Assembly (NCBI GenBank): GCA_028289545.1
Contig: JANQPG010000023.1
Span: 31,505 to 95,504 of the forward strand
Length of the DNA stretch: 64,000 bases
From: Woeseiaceae bacterium
GTDB lineage: Bacteria > Pseudomonadota > Gammaproteobacteria > Steroidobacterales > Woeseiaceae
Direction of reading: 5' to 3'
The notes below the pieces were generated by a model, which had not been told where the DNA came from, searched no databases, and worked only from the letters and a program-made list of their open reading frames with translations. Positions 25,797-35,853 of the stretch are shown one piece after another. Positions within the stretch are counted from its first letter, which is position 1, and each line of letters starts with the position of its first letter. Made by a program: the position numbers and the translations under genes.

Positions 25797-27188
25797 ATGA
25801 ACGCCAACGAAAGCCGGAGCGGTTTCGACGCCGGGCTCATTCGCCGCTACGACGGCCGGGGTCCTCGCTACACCTCGTATCCCACGGCGCTGCAGTTCAC
25901 GCCGTCGGTCGGCGCCCACGAATACGAGCAGAATGCGATGGAGAGCAACGCCCGTGCGCTGCCGCTGTCGCTGTACGTCCACGTTCCGTTTTGCCACCAG
26001 CTCTGCTACTACTGCGGCTGCAACAAGATCGTCACCCGCAACGAAGCGCGCGTGACGCGTTACCTGAACGCACTGCACAGGGAGATCGCGCTGCAGGGTG
26101 CGCTGTTCGATCGCTCGCGCCAGGTGGAGCAGCTGCATTTTGGCGGCGGTACACCCACCTATCTCGATCCCGCTCAGCTCGGCGACTTGTTCCGCGTCCT
26201 CCGACAGTACTTCAGCCTGGACGATTCGGACGAACGCCAGTATTCGATCGAGGTCGACCCAAGAACCGTCGATCGCAACCGCCTCGAGGAACTCGCGGCG
26301 CTCGGCTTCAACCGGCTGAGCCTCGGCATCCAGGATTTCGACCCAAGGGTGCAGCGCGCCGTTAACCGTATCCAGGCGCTCAGCGACGTCCACACACTCG
26401 TCGAGGATGCGCGTCGAACCGGCTTCGGCTCTATTTCTTTCGACCTGATATACGGACTGCCGCATCAGTCGCTCGAGAGTTTCGACCGCACCCTGAGCAG
26501 AACCCTCGACATTCGCCCCGAGCGCCTGTCGGTGTACAACTACGCGCATCTCCCCGAGCGCTTCAAGGGCCAGCGCATGATCCGGGAAGCGGATTTGCCC
26601 GACTCGGACACGAAGCTGGCGATACTCGGGCGCACGGTCGAGCGGCTGACGGATGCCGGCTACGTGTACATCGGCATGGACCATTTTGCGCTGCCGGACG
26701 ACGAACTCGCCGAGGCGCAACGCGACGGCAGCCTGCAGCGCAACTTCCAGGGTTATTCAACCCATTGGCATTGCGACCTGATCGGGCTCGGCGTGAGTTC
26801 GATCGGCAGCATCGGCAACGTCTATGCGCAAAACACCGTGTCGACACAGGACTACGAGGAGCGCATCGAGCGGGGTGAGCTGGCGGTTGCAAAAGGGCTC
26901 AGCGTGGATAGCGACGACCAGCTTCGCGCTGCCGTCATCCAGTCCCTGATGTGTTATGACAAGCTGTCATACGCTGACTTCAACGCCCGCTTCGACATCG
27001 ACTTCGAGCGCTACTTCGCCAGCGAGCTGGAGCGGCTCGCCGACATGCAGGCAGACGAGTTGCTCGAACGTGACAGCGACGGGCTGAAAATATTGCCTCG
27101 AGGGCGCTACCTGCTCCGCAACATTGCAATGACCTTTGATCGCTACCTGGACTCCGGGCCCGTCAGGCAGTTCTCCAAGGCTATCTGA
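25797..27188 (+). CDS. hemN: Oxygen-independent coproporphyrinogen III dehydrogenase
   Basis: A 463-residue radical-SAM enzyme. The iron-sulfur cysteines are in HVPFCHQLCYYCGCNK, and the N-terminal YDGRGPRYTSYPTA plus LHFGGGTPTYLDP are HemN hallmarks. It converts coproporphyrinogen III to protoporphyrinogen IX without oxygen, so the cell can make heme under low oxygen. The start ATG follows GGGGG closely. No clear FNR-type site is visible in the 54-bp gap after ctaA, so it is probably read through from ctaA. Confidence 0.96.
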   Translation: MNANESRSGFDAGLIRRYDGRGPRYTSYPTALQFTPSVGAHEYEQNAMESNARALPLSLYVHVPFCHQLCYYCGCNKIVTRNEARVTRYLNALHREIALQGALFDRSRQVEQLHFGGGTPTYLDPAQLGDLFRVLRQYFSLDDSDERQYSIEVDPRTVDRNRLEELAALGFNRLSLGIQDFDPRVQRAVNRIQALSDVHTLVEDARRTGFGSISFDLIYGLPHQSLESFDRTLSRTLDIRPERLSVYNYAHLPERFKGQRMIREADLPDSDTKLAILGRTVERLTDAGYVYIGMDHFALPDDELAEAQRDGSLQRNFQGYSTHWHCDLIGLGVSSIGSIGNVYAQNTVSTQDYEERIERGELAVAKGLSVDSDDQLRAAVIQSLMCYDKLSYADFNARFDIDFERYFASELERLADMQADELLERDSDGLKILPRGRYLLRNIAMTFDRYLDSGPVRQFSKAI

Positions 27189-27235
27189 CCCGCTCGTCGC
27201 AATCGTCGTCGCAATTGCCGCCCGGGCGAGCGACG

Positions 27236-28225
27236 CTATACCGTCGTCAGCCAGCGATGCGTATCGGCCGCTTTGCCGTACTGGATGTCCTGCAGCGCGT
27301 CGCGAAGGCGGTCCGTATTTTTGCCGGCTTCACCGTCGCGTACCGGCACTTCCTCGCCGCGGTACACGAGCGTGCCCACCGGTGACAGGCACGCGGCCGT
27401 GCCGCTCAGCGCGGCCTCGTGGGTCTTCGCGTACTCGAGCAGTTCCTCGACCGTGAAGTTGCGCTCGTTGACCTTGTAGCCGAGGTCCGCCGCCAGGGTC
27501 AGGATAGACGCCCGCGTCATGCCGTGCAGGAACGACGTGTCGAGCGGCTTGGTCACGATCTCGTTGTCGCTGATCAACAGGAAGTTCGAAGCCCCGGTCT
27601 CCTGTACGTCTCCTCCAGGACAGAACAGCACCTGGTCCACACCGTAGCGTGCCTTCGCGTCGAGCGTGGGTCCCAGCGCCGCCGCATAATTGCCCCCGGT
27701 CTTGGTGCTGCCGAGCTGCTCGGTCGAGCGGGCACGCTGATCGTCGACGAGGAGCTTCAGCGGCCGGGCGCCGCCGCTGAAGTAGTCGCCGACGGGCGAA
27801 GCCAGCACATACAAGAGCGCCGTGGTCGACGGCGAGGCCGCCGCACCGATGTTTTCGAGCGTACCGATGAGCGTGGGCCGGAGGTACAGCGAACTCGGCG
27901 GCGCGGGGATCTGTTCTACTTCGGCGGCAACCAGCTCGGTGACCATCGCGGCCAGCAGGTCCGCGTCGGGTATCGGCAAACGCAGGGATTCTGCGCTGCC
28001 TTGCATTCGGCGGACATGATCGTGCAGCCTGAAGATGCGCGCCTTGCCGTCAGCCCAGCGATAAGCCTTGAAGCCCTCGAAACAGGTGCTCGCGTAGTGA
28101 AACACATGTGCCGCCGGATGCAGCGACAGAGGCGCAAGCGGCTCGATCCGGTGGGCCTGCCAGGCATCGTCTTCGAAGCGGGCGGTCGCAAAACTTGCGC
28201 AGAACTGGGTCCCAAATGTTGTCAT
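27236..28225 (-). CDS. ilvE: Branched-chain amino-acid aminotransferase
   Basis: A 329-residue fold-IV PLP enzyme. FHYASTCFEGFKAYRW, LYLRPTLIGT and the lysine in STKTGGNYAAALGP mark the BCAT family; EVMTKPLD-type and CLSPVGTLVYRGEEV segments follow. I use ATG 28225, since the track start at 28366 adds an unrelated leader. It interconverts Leu, Ile and Val with their 2-oxo acids using glutamate/2-oxoglutarate. Leucine breakdown ends at HMG-CoA lyase (49.1 kb), but the genes are not linked here. The gene is isolated and convergent with hemN. Confidence 0.93.
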   Translation of the reverse strand: MTTFGTQFCASFATARFEDDAWQAHRIEPLAPLSLHPAAHVFHYASTCFEGFKAYRWADGKARIFRLHDHVRRMQGSAESLRLPIPDADLLAAMVTELVAAEVEQIPAPPSSLYLRPTLIGTLENIGAAASPSTTALLYVLASPVGDYFSGGARPLKLLVDDQRARSTEQLGSTKTGGNYAAALGPTLDAKARYGVDQVLFCPGGDVQETGASNFLLISDNEIVTKPLDTSFLHGMTRASILTLAADLGYKVNERNFTVEELLEYAKTHEAALSGTAACLSPVGTLVYRGEEVPVRDGEAGKNTDRLRDALQDIQYGKAADTHRWLTTV

Positions 28226-28422
28226 GACGGCTCGTTCTTGTGTCTTCACTGCTACCAAGGCCGCGTACTTTGACCTAAACGACGGCCGAAGGCTATACGT
28301 CAAAGCAGGTAGTCGGCCAGCACGAGGCCTGGAGAGACTGGCGCTGGGGCCCAGATTCGGCAACACTCAAGCCTGGGGCGTGAGCTCACCACTCGAAAAC
28401 GACAACAGGCGGAGCTGTTTTC

Positions 28423-29316
28423 ATGACAACCCGACTCCCGATTCTGGCGATTCTTCTGGCGGCGTTGCCCGCCTCCGTGGCTCTTGCTCAACAGCCGGTC
28501 AGCGCCATCAAGGCAACCGAGGTAGTCCCCGGCATCCACATGCTCGAGGGCGCGGACGGATTCGCCGGCGGCAACATGACGCTCTTGAGCGGCGATGAAC
28601 ACGTTGTGTTGATCGACGACGGACTGGGAGCGATGGCGGGGCTCTTGCTCGAGAAGACCCGCGAAATTGCGGGTCGCAATATCGATTTTGTGATCAACAC
28701 GCACGTGCACGGCGATCATGTCGGCAGCAACGCACACTTCGCCGAGAACGGCGCCGTGATCGTCGCGCACGACAACATCAGAAAGCGTCTGCTCGACAAT
28801 CCGGAGTTCGCCGGCGGCGAAGGCGGGCTGCCCGTGCTGACGTTCTCGGACGCCGTCACGTTCCATATCAACGGCAACGAAGCTTACGTGTTTCACCTGG
28901 AACACGCGCACACCGACGGTGATGCCGCCATTCTGTTCAAGAACGTCAACGTGCTCGTGGCCGGTGACATACAGTTCCACGGACTGTTCCCGTTCATTGA
29001 CCTTGCCAACGGCGGCAATGTCGCGGGTTACATCGCAGCGCAGCGAGAGATGCTCGCCATGATCGACGACGAAACGCGCGTCGTGCCTGGACACGGCGCG
29101 ATCACCGATAAAGCCGGTCTTCGATCCGACCTCGACATGCTCGTCGACGCACACGCGCGTGTCAAAGCGCTGGTCGACGCGGGACAGAATGAGGAACAGA
29201 TCCTCGCCGCCAATCCGCTGTCGATCTACCACGACGACTACAACTGGGGCTTCATTACAACAGAGCGTATGACCCGAACCCTGATACGCTCGCTGAACGG
29301 GGACCAGCAGCCATGA
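28423..29316 (+). CDS. Periplasmic metallo-beta-lactamase-fold hydrolase
   Basis: A 297-residue protein with a signal peptide (LPILAILLAALPASVALAQ). The metal motif NTHVHGDHVGS is intact, with the later ligand regions LEHAHTDGDA and RVVPGHGAITD. It resembles exported MBL-fold hydrolases often annotated as cyclase or lactonase-like; it is not a convincing antibiotic beta-lactamase. The stop overlaps the M20 peptidase start by four bases, so both are co-expressed, perhaps acting in sequence on a peptide or amide. A GGAG site precedes the start. Confidence 0.85.
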   Translation: MTTRLPILAILLAALPASVALAQQPVSAIKATEVVPGIHMLEGADGFAGGNMTLLSGDEHVVLIDDGLGAMAGLLLEKTREIAGRNIDFVINTHVHGDHVGSNAHFAENGAVIVAHDNIRKRLLDNPEFAGGEGGLPVLTFSDAVTFHINGNEAYVFHLEHAHTDGDAAILFKNVNVLVAGDIQFHGLFPFIDLANGGNVAGYIAAQREMLAMIDDETRVVPGHGAITDKAGLRSDLDMLVDAHARVKALVDAGQNEEQILAANPLSIYHDDYNWGFITTERMTRTLIRSLNGDQQP

Positions 29317-30743
29317 ACCACGACAAGACCGCGGAGTTCGTCAACGGACTCTGGGACAGCGAAATCATCCCCGAGCTTTGCGACTACATCGAGATCCCGA
29401 ACAAGTCGCCGCACTTCGACCCCGATTGGGAACAGCACGGCCACATGGAAAAGGCGGTTCGCCAGCTGGAAGCCTGGTCCGCCCGTCAGCCGATCGAAGG
29501 CATGACGGTCGAGGTCGTCAAGCTCGAAGGCCGCACGCCGGTACTGTTCATCGACATTCCCGGTCAGTCCGACGATACGGTGCTGCTCTACGGGCACTAC
29601 GACAAACAGCCCGAGTTCAGCGGCTGGGACGAAGATCTGTCACCGTGGCAACCCACGATCAAGGACGGCAAGCTGTACGGCCGCGGCGGCGCCGACGACG
29701 GCTACGCCACGTTTGGCTCGCTCACGGCCATCCGGGCGCTTAGGGAACAGGGTATTCCGCACGCCCACTGCGTCGTGCTGATCGAAGGCTGCGAGGAATC
29801 GGGCAGTTTCGATCTCCCGCACTACATCGAGCTCCTGGAGGATCGCATCGGCGCCCCGAGCCTTGTGGTCTGCCTCGATGCCGAGTGCGGCAATTACGAG
29901 CAACTGTGGTGCACAACCTCGCTGCGCGGCAACCTGACGGGGACTCTGCGCGCGGACGTGCTCACCGAGGGTGTTCACTCGGGCGGTGCCGGCGGCATTG
30001 TCCCGTCCGCGTTTCGCCTGCTACGCCGTGCGCTGTCGCAGCTCGAAGACGAACGCACCGGGCAGATAACGCTCGATGCCCTGCATGTTGACATTCCCGA
30101 GCAGCGCCTCGAACAGGCGGAACGGGCGGCAGAGACGCTGGGCGATTCCGTCTACCGCAAATTCCTCTGGGCCGTTCCGGGCGCGGAAGCCGGTGAATCA
30201 CCCTACGAACTGCTGCTCAACAACACCTGGCGGCCGACCTTGAGCGTCACGGGAGCCGACGGCCTGCCGGAGCTTGTCAATGCCGGCAACACGCTGCTGC
30301 CGCACAACACGATCAAGCTGTCTTTCCGCCTGCCGCCCACTTGCGACGCCGAGCAGGCGGCGCAAGCGGTCAAGGAGTGCCTAGAGTCGGAACAGGTCGG
30401 CGGGACGCAGCTCACGTTCGAACCGGATTCCGCAATGGCGGGCTGGAGCGCGCCACCCGTGGCGCCGTGGCTGGAAGCGTCGATGCAGGCGGGGTCGCAG
30501 GCTTTCTTCGACAAGCCTTCCATGTACATGGGCACCGGCGGGACGATTCCGTTCATGGGTATGCTCGGCGAGCGCTTCCCGGAAGCGCAGTTTCTCGTCA
30601 CGGGACTCCTGGGACCGAACTCCAACGCACACGGCCCGAACGAGTTCCTGCACATCGAGACGGGCAAACGCCTGACGAGTTGTGTCGCACAGGTGCTGAT
30701 GGACCACTACGTCGAGTTTGCCGGCCGCGCCAAGGCGGCCTGA
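29313..30743 (+). CDS. M20-family metallopeptidase
   Basis: A 476-residue dinuclear zinc peptidase of the CNDP/ArgE class. The metal ligands are in LLYGHYDKQPE, GRGGADDGYA, EGCEESGS, CLDAECG and SNAHGPNEFLH. The lid domain sits between ~190 and ~350 (SGGAGGIVPS). Such enzymes cleave dipeptides or N-acyl amino acids in the cytoplasm; no signal peptide is visible, unlike the upstream partner. Its ATG overlaps the MBL-fold stop, so the pair is translationally coupled. Confidence 0.92.
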   Translation: MNHDKTAEFVNGLWDSEIIPELCDYIEIPNKSPHFDPDWEQHGHMEKAVRQLEAWSARQPIEGMTVEVVKLEGRTPVLFIDIPGQSDDTVLLYGHYDKQPEFSGWDEDLSPWQPTIKDGKLYGRGGADDGYATFGSLTAIRALREQGIPHAHCVVLIEGCEESGSFDLPHYIELLEDRIGAPSLVVCLDAECGNYEQLWCTTSLRGNLTGTLRADVLTEGVHSGGAGGIVPSAFRLLRRALSQLEDERTGQITLDALHVDIPEQRLEQAERAAETLGDSVYRKFLWAVPGAEAGESPYELLLNNTWRPTLSVTGADGLPELVNAGNTLLPHNTIKLSFRLPPTCDAEQAAQAVKECLESEQVGGTQLTFEPDSAMAGWSAPPVAPWLEASMQAGSQAFFDKPSMYMGTGGTIPFMGMLGERFPEAQFLVTGLLGPNSNAHGPNEFLHIETGKRLTSCVAQVLMDHYVEFAGRAKAA

Positions 30744-30784
30744 GCCGCCGAAGGCCCAAAGCGCTCGGCAGGAGTTTTCCGAAA

Positions 30785-31915
30785 TCAGCCGGCGAACAGG
30801 ATCATGATACCGGCGGCCACCGCGGACCCGATGACGCCCGCCACGTTGGGACCCATGGCGTGCATCAGCAGTATGTTCTGCGGGTTCGCTTCCTGACCTA
30901 CCTTGTTGGCGACTCGTGCCGCCATGGGCACGGCCGAAACGCCGGCGGCGCCGATCAGCGGATTGATATCGGCCTTGGAGACGGCGTTCATGAGTTTACC
31001 CATGAGTACGCCGCTGGCCGTGCCGATCGCAAACGCCACCATACCCAGCACGAGTATGCCGAGCGTGCTGACCTGCAGGAACGCCTCGGCGGACAGTTTT
31101 GAACCGACGGCCAGGCCCAGGAAGATCGTGACAATGTTGATCAGCGCGTTCTGCGTCGTGTCGGACAGCCGCTCGACAACGCCGCACTCGCGCATGAGGT
31201 TGCCGAAGCACAGCATGCCCAGGAGCGGTGCGGCTGACGGCAACAGCATACCGACCAGCATCAGCAGGATAATCGGGAACAGAATCCGCTCGGTCTTCGA
31301 CACGTCGCGCAGCTGCACCATCTTGATCTTGCGCTCGGACTCGGTGGTCAGCGCCTTCATGATCGGCGGCTGGATAATCGGCACGAGCGCCATGTACGAG
31401 TAGGCGGCAACCGCTATTGCGCCGAGCAAATGCGGCGCCAGCTGCCCCGCAACGTAAATTGCGGTCGGCCCGTCAGCACCGCCGATGATGCCGATCGCCG
31501 CCGCCTCCCGAAGCGAAAAATCCATCCAGCCCAGCTCAGTCAGCGCCAGCGCGCCCAACAGCGTGGCGAAAATACCGAACTGCGCTGCTGCCCCCAGGAA
31601 CAGCGTGCGGGGATTGGCCAGCAGCGGACCGAAGTCGGTCATGGCCCCGACACCCATAAAAATGATCAGCGGAAACGCGCCGGTCTCTATGCCAATGACA
31701 TAGACGAGATGCAGCAAACCGTCACCCGTGGCAATTTCGGCGCCCGGTATGTTGGACAGGAGACCGCCGAACCCAATAGTCACGAGCAACAGCGGCTCGA
31801 ATTTTTTGGCGATCCCGAGATACAGCAGCAACCCGCAGATCGCGAGCATGATCGCCTGCTGCCAGCTGATCTGGTACAGGCCGCTGTCCAGCCAGATTTG
31901 CTTCACCATGTCCAC
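30785..31915 (-). CDS. oadB: Oxaloacetate decarboxylase beta subunit (sodium pump)
   Basis: A 376-residue polytopic membrane subunit with the family's characteristic [40 protein letters not shown] region. It couples decarboxylation of carboxybiotin to export of Na+. The start is GTG 31915, because AGGAGG lies eight bases upstream; ATG 31909 is less well placed. It is the third gene of oadGAB, 23 bp after oadA. Its presence implies a sodium-motive force in this organism. Confidence 0.96.
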   Translation of the reverse strand: MDMVKQIWLDSGLYQISWQQAIMLAICGLLLYLGIAKKFEPLLLVTIGFGGLLSNIPGAEIATGDGLLHLVYVIGIETGAFPLIIFMGVGAMTDFGPLLANPRTLFLGAAAQFGIFATLLGALALTELGWMDFSLREAAAIGIIGGADGPTAIYVAGQLAPHLLGAIAVAAYSYMALVPIIQPPIMKALTTESERKIKMVQLRDVSKTERILFPIILLMLVGMLLPSAAPLLGMLCFGNLMRECGVVERLSDTTQNALINIVTIFLGLAVGSKLSAEAFLQVSTLGILVLGMVAFAIGTASGVLMGKLMNAVSKADINPLIGAAGVSAVPMAARVANKVGQEANPQNILLMHAMGPNVAGVIGSAVAAGIMILFAG

Positions 31916-31938
31916 GGCCCGTGCCTCCTATGCCGCGA

Positions 31939-33780
31939 TCACGAGGCGATGCTGACCAGTGCGTCACCGACGGCCACGACGTCACCCTCGGCCACGAACA
32001 CCTCGACGACGGTGCCGGCGGCGGGCGCCGCGACAATCGTCTCCATCTTCATGGCTTCGACGACCAGCAGCGGGTCGCCCTCGCTGACACTCGCCCCTGG
32101 CTTGGCGTGCACTTTGAAAATATTGCCGGCAAGCACTGCGTTGACGGTCTCGGCGTTGCCCGCTGGAGCCGGTGCAGCCGCGGCGGGAGCGGAAGGCGCC
32201 GCGGCGGCGGCGGCGGCGGCAGCTGGAACAGGCGCGCCCAATGCGCCGCTGGCGGCAACCTCCACGGTATAGGTTTTGCCGTTTACGCGAACGTCGTAGC
32301 TGGCGGGTCCGGACGGCGGTGCAGAGGATGCCGGAGCGACACTCGCCGATGCGGGCGCCTCGCCCGGCGATTCCTCCCAGGGCGGCGGCTCGAACGCCGA
32401 AGGGTCGTCGCGATGCTCCAGAAACTTGAGCCCAATCTGCGGGAACAGTGCGTAGGTCAGGACATCGTCCACGACGTCGTCCGCGGTCCGAATGCCCTTC
32501 TCTTTCGCGAGCTTCAGAAACTCTTCGGTCTGGGTAACCAGTTCGGGCTCCAGGAGATCCGCCGGACGTACGGTGATCGGCTCCGCACCTTCGAGTACCC
32601 GCGCCTGCAGCTCCGCATTCACGGCGGCCGGCGTCGCGCCGTATTCGCCCTTGAGCACGCCGGCCGTTTCCTTGGAGATGACTTTGTAGCGTTCGCCCGA
32701 CAACACGTTGATCACGGCCTGGGTGCCGACGATCTGCGAGGTTGGCGTTACGAGCGGCAGCGTGCCGAGATCGTCCCGCACGCGCGGGATCTCCTCGAGC
32801 ACGTCGTCGAGTTTGTCGTCGGCATTCTGCTCACGCAGCTGGTTCTCGAGGTTGGTCAGCATGCCGCCCGGCACCTGCGCGACGAGGATTCTCGAATCGA
32901 CGCCGCGCAGGCCACCCTCGAATTTTGCGTACTTCTTGCGGACGTCCCGGAAATAGGCGGCGATTTCCTCGATCAGATTGATATCGAGACCGGTTGCACG
33001 ATCGGTGTTTTCCATGATCGACACCAGCGTCTCGGTCGGGGAATGGCCGTAGGTCATGCTCATCGACGACACGGCGGTGTCGATTGCGTCGATGCCGGCT
33101 TCCGCCGCCTTGACGCATGCCGCGATGGACAGACCCGTCGTTGCGTGACAGTGCAGCTGGATCGGAATCTCCACGGTCTCCTTGAGGCGGCTAACCAGAT
33201 CGAAGGCCGTGTTGGGGTTCAGGAGCCCCGCCATGTCCTTGATACAAATCGAGTCCGCGCCCATGTCTTCGATCTGCTTGCCGAGGTCGACCCACAGATC
33301 CAGCGTGTGCACCGGGCTGACGGTGTAGGACATCGTCCCCTGCGCATGCTTGCCCACGGCGACGGTTGCCTTGATCGCAACCTCCAGATTGCGCATGTCG
33401 TTCAGCGCATCGAATATCCGGAACACGTCGACGCCGTTGGTCGCCGCGCGCTCGACGAACTTCTCGACGAGGTCGTCCGCGTAGTGTCTGTAGCCCAGGA
33501 TGTTCTGGCCGCGGAACAGCATCTGCTGCGGCGTATTCGGCATGGCGGCCTTGAGGCGCCGAATGCGTTCCCACGGATCTTCGCCGAGGTAACGAATGCA
33601 GGCGTCGAAGGTTGCCCCGCCCCAGGATTCCATCGACCAGAAGCCGACCTGGTCGAGCTTGGGAGCGATCGGCAGCATGTCGTCGATACGCATCCGCGTG
33701 GCAAGGAGGCTCTGGTGCGCGTCGCGCAACACCAGTTCGGTGATTCCAAGAGGTTTTGCAGCGGGCCGGGTATCGCTCAT
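31939..33780 (-). CDS. oadA: Oxaloacetate decarboxylase alpha subunit, biotinylated
   Basis: A 613-residue protein with an N-terminal carboxyltransferase TIM barrel ([19 protein letters not shown], then [12 protein letters not shown]), a PYC_OADA domain, an Ala/Pro-rich linker around 470-540, and a C-terminal biotinyl domain with [11 protein letters not shown] carrying the biotin lysine. It moves the carboxyl group from oxaloacetate to biotin and hands it to OadB. AGGA precedes ATG 33780. The low-complexity alanine run ([15 protein letters not shown]) in the linker is normal for this family. Confidence 0.97.
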   Translation of the reverse strand: MSDTRPAAKPLGITELVLRDAHQSLLATRMRIDDMLPIAPKLDQVGFWSMESWGGATFDACIRYLGEDPWERIRRLKAAMPNTPQQMLFRGQNILGYRHYADDLVEKFVERAATNGVDVFRIFDALNDMRNLEVAIKATVAVGKHAQGTMSYTVSPVHTLDLWVDLGKQIEDMGADSICIKDMAGLLNPNTAFDLVSRLKETVEIPIQLHCHATTGLSIAACVKAAEAGIDAIDTAVSSMSMTYGHSPTETLVSIMENTDRATGLDINLIEEIAAYFRDVRKKYAKFEGGLRGVDSRILVAQVPGGMLTNLENQLREQNADDKLDDVLEEIPRVRDDLGTLPLVTPTSQIVGTQAVINVLSGERYKVISKETAGVLKGEYGATPAAVNAELQARVLEGAEPITVRPADLLEPELVTQTEEFLKLAKEKGIRTADDVVDDVLTYALFPQIGLKFLEHRDDPSAFEPPPWEESPGEAPASASVAPASSAPPSGPASYDVRVNGKTYTVEVAASGALGAPVPAAAAAAAAAPSAPAAAAPAPAGNAETVNAVLAGNIFKVHAKPGASVSEGDPLLVVEAMKMETIVAAPAAGTVVEVFVAEGDVVAVGDALVSIAS

Positions 33781-33815
33781 GCTTGTCCTGTCGGTGTGAG
33801 GTGAATGGGAAGCGT

Positions 33816-34034
33816 TCAGACTCGACCTGAACGTCGGTGGTGTTCGACGGCCGCAGTGATTGCGACGATTTCATCGGCTGTCGGGCCGTCGAATGCAGGT
33901 GGTGGCGGCGAGAACTTCATCACGGCGCGCGATAGGACGGACATTGCCAGAACCAGCAGGGTCAGGAAAACGAACACGGTCCCCATGCCCACCAGCATGA
34001 GCAGGACACCCTGATTGAATAAACTGCCTTCCAT
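33816..34034 (-). CDS. oadG: Oxaloacetate decarboxylase gamma subunit
   Basis: A 72-residue single-helix membrane protein ([25 protein letters not shown]) with a short Pro-rich cytoplasmic tail ending HHRRSGRV; the two C-terminal histidines match the zinc-binding tail of OadG. I use ATG 34034 rather than the track start at 34097. It anchors OadA to OadB and speeds carboxyl transfer. It is the first gene of the oadGAB operon, 35 bp before oadA. Confidence 0.85.
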   Translation of the reverse strand: MEGSLFNQGVLLMLVGMGTVFVFLTLLVLAMSVLSRAVMKFSPPPPAFDGPTADEIVAITAAVEHHRRSGRV

Positions 34035-34186
34035 GTCCGTCGGAGCCCTGCTGCTGTCGAAGCGCCCGATTATACGGGTCAGCCTGACATTAAGCATCGA
34101 ATGTATCGTCTGATACTTTTCACCTTATTATGATAGCGTTAGGAATTGTTGACTCTTGACCTTGCCGCTCCAGTGATTCGCCAATC

Positions 34187-35845
34187 GTGATTCGCAAGTT
34201 TTTTGCCGTCGAAGCCGGGGTCCTGCTGCTGGCACTCGCCGTTTCCCCCGTGACTGCCTGGTCCGATGAAGATCCCGACCGGGTCGGCTCGGATCGCCAG
34301 ACCGTGAGCGCCGACAAAATACCGGCGGATGCCGTCGTCGGTCAGCTGATCCTCGACCGACAGAACGTTTTTGATCTGTCGAACCCGGACGAAAACAACT
34401 GGTTCTATGCGCTCGCCAACCGCTGGCACATAGTTACGCGTGAATCCTTAATCCGGCGCCAGCTGCTGGTGACCGAGGGTGACCGCTACTCTCAGCGGCT
34501 CGTCGACGAATCCGAGCGCATCCTGAGGCAGAACGTTTTCCTTTTCGACGCCAACGTCAGGCCAGTGGCGGTCAACGGCAATCGGGTCGACGTCGAGGTC
34601 GCGACGCGGGACGTCTGGACGCTCGTCCCCGATGTATCGGTCTCCCGCAGCGGCGGCGAGAACCGCACAAAGTTTGGCGTCGAAGACACCAACCTCCTCG
34701 GTCGCGGCCAGCTCATCCGCATTGCACGGACCGACGATGTCGATCGCACGTCGAACAGCATCGAGTACGTCGACAACAACATTACCCGCCAGCGCTGGTC
34801 GCTGGCCGCGCGTCTCGCGGACAATTCCGACGGACGCTCCAATCTGCTGCGTATCTCGCGACCGTTTATTGCCCTGGACACGCGCTGGGCCGCCGGATTG
34901 ACGGCTCTCGACGACGTACGCGAAACGCCGCTGTACCGCCTCGGCGACGAGGCGGCCGAGTTCCAGCACAAGCGTCGCTACGCCTCGGTCTTCGGCGGCT
35001 GGTCTCGCGGACTTAGACACACGAGAGCGCGGCGCTTCACGGCGGGCTTCGTATACGACGACAATCGTTTTGCCGCGGTACCGAACACGGTGCTCGAGAC
35101 CGTCGTGCCGGAAGACCGCAAGCTCGTCTATCCGTTCGTGGGCTTCGAGATCGTCGAAGACCGTTTCGAAACCGGCAACAACCGGGATCAGATCGGCAAA
35201 ACCGAAGACTTCTACCTGGGCACACGCTTCAGCGCCACGCTCGGTTGGGCGGACTCGAGCCTCGGCTCGGATCGGGACGCCGCCATTGTCACGATGGATT
35301 TCAGCAAAGGTTTCGGCAGCCTCTCGAGCCGCGCGCTGATCCTGAACCTGAGCGGCAGCGGCCGCCGCGAGAGCGGCCGCACCGCCAACGCCGTCGCGGA
35401 GCTGTCAGCGCGCTACTACTGGCGCTGGGCGGACAAGCGCACGTTCTTCATGACGCTCGAAGCCACAGCCGGGCACAACCTCGATCTCGACAACCCGGTC
35501 CAGCTCGGCGGCAACACGGGGCTGCGCGGCTATCCGCTGCGCTATCAGAGCGGCGATTCCAAGCTGCTGTTTACGGTTGAGCAGCGTTTCTTCACGGACT
35601 GGTATCCGTTCCGCCTTGTGCGCGTGGGTGGCGCCGTGTTCGCCGACGTCGGCAGAACCTGGGGCCGCAACCCCATCGGCGAGCGCGAACTCGGCTGGCT
35701 GCGTAACGCGGGCTTTGGCCTGCGTTTTGCGCCAACCCGCGCCTCCGCCAACAAGATGGTGCACCTCGATCTGGCCTTTCCGCTCGACGGCGAGGCCGAT
35801 ATCGACTCCGTACAGATACTGCTGGAAAGCAAGCGCAGTTTCTGA
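34187..35845 (+). CDS. Outer-membrane BamA/TamA-type barrel protein
   Basis: A 552-residue protein with a signal peptide (VLLLALAVSPVTAWSDE). A POTRA-like region (~50-130, RQLLVTEGDRYSQRLVDESERILRQ) precedes a beta-barrel. The barrel has alternating Gly/aromatic strands and the Omp85 GGNTGLRGYPLRY motif of strand 13/L6, and it ends in F. Length and a single POTRA-like unit fit a reduced Omp85 or ShlB/TamA-like member rather than BamA itself. It may insert or secrete other proteins. No partner secreted gene is adjacent. Confidence 0.85.
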   Translation: MIRKFFAVEAGVLLLALAVSPVTAWSDEDPDRVGSDRQTVSADKIPADAVVGQLILDRQNVFDLSNPDENNWFYALANRWHIVTRESLIRRQLLVTEGDRYSQRLVDESERILRQNVFLFDANVRPVAVNGNRVDVEVATRDVWTLVPDVSVSRSGGENRTKFGVEDTNLLGRGQLIRIARTDDVDRTSNSIEYVDNNITRQRWSLAARLADNSDGRSNLLRISRPFIALDTRWAAGLTALDDVRETPLYRLGDEAAEFQHKRRYASVFGGWSRGLRHTRARRFTAGFVYDDNRFAAVPNTVLETVVPEDRKLVYPFVGFEIVEDRFETGNNRDQIGKTEDFYLGTRFSATLGWADSSLGSDRDAAIVTMDFSKGFGSLSSRALILNLSGSGRRESGRTANAVAELSARYYWRWADKRTFFMTLEATAGHNLDLDNPVQLGGNTGLRGYPLRYQSGDSKLLFTVEQRFFTDWYPFRLVRVGGAVFADVGRTWGRNPIGERELGWLRNAGFGLRFAPTRASANKMVHLDLAFPLDGEADIDSVQILLESKRSF

Positions 35846-35853
35846 GTACAGCC

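Noticed and set aside
28423-29316. Antibiotic-resistance beta-lactamase
   Set aside because: The HxHxDH fold is shared by many hydrolases; flanking features and coupling to an M20 peptidase do not suggest resistance.
31921-33804. 627-aa plus-strand ORF over oadA
   Set aside because: Antisense shadow of the clearly recognisable biotin-carrying alpha subunit; composition is Arg/His-rich as expected of a GC-rich opposite frame.
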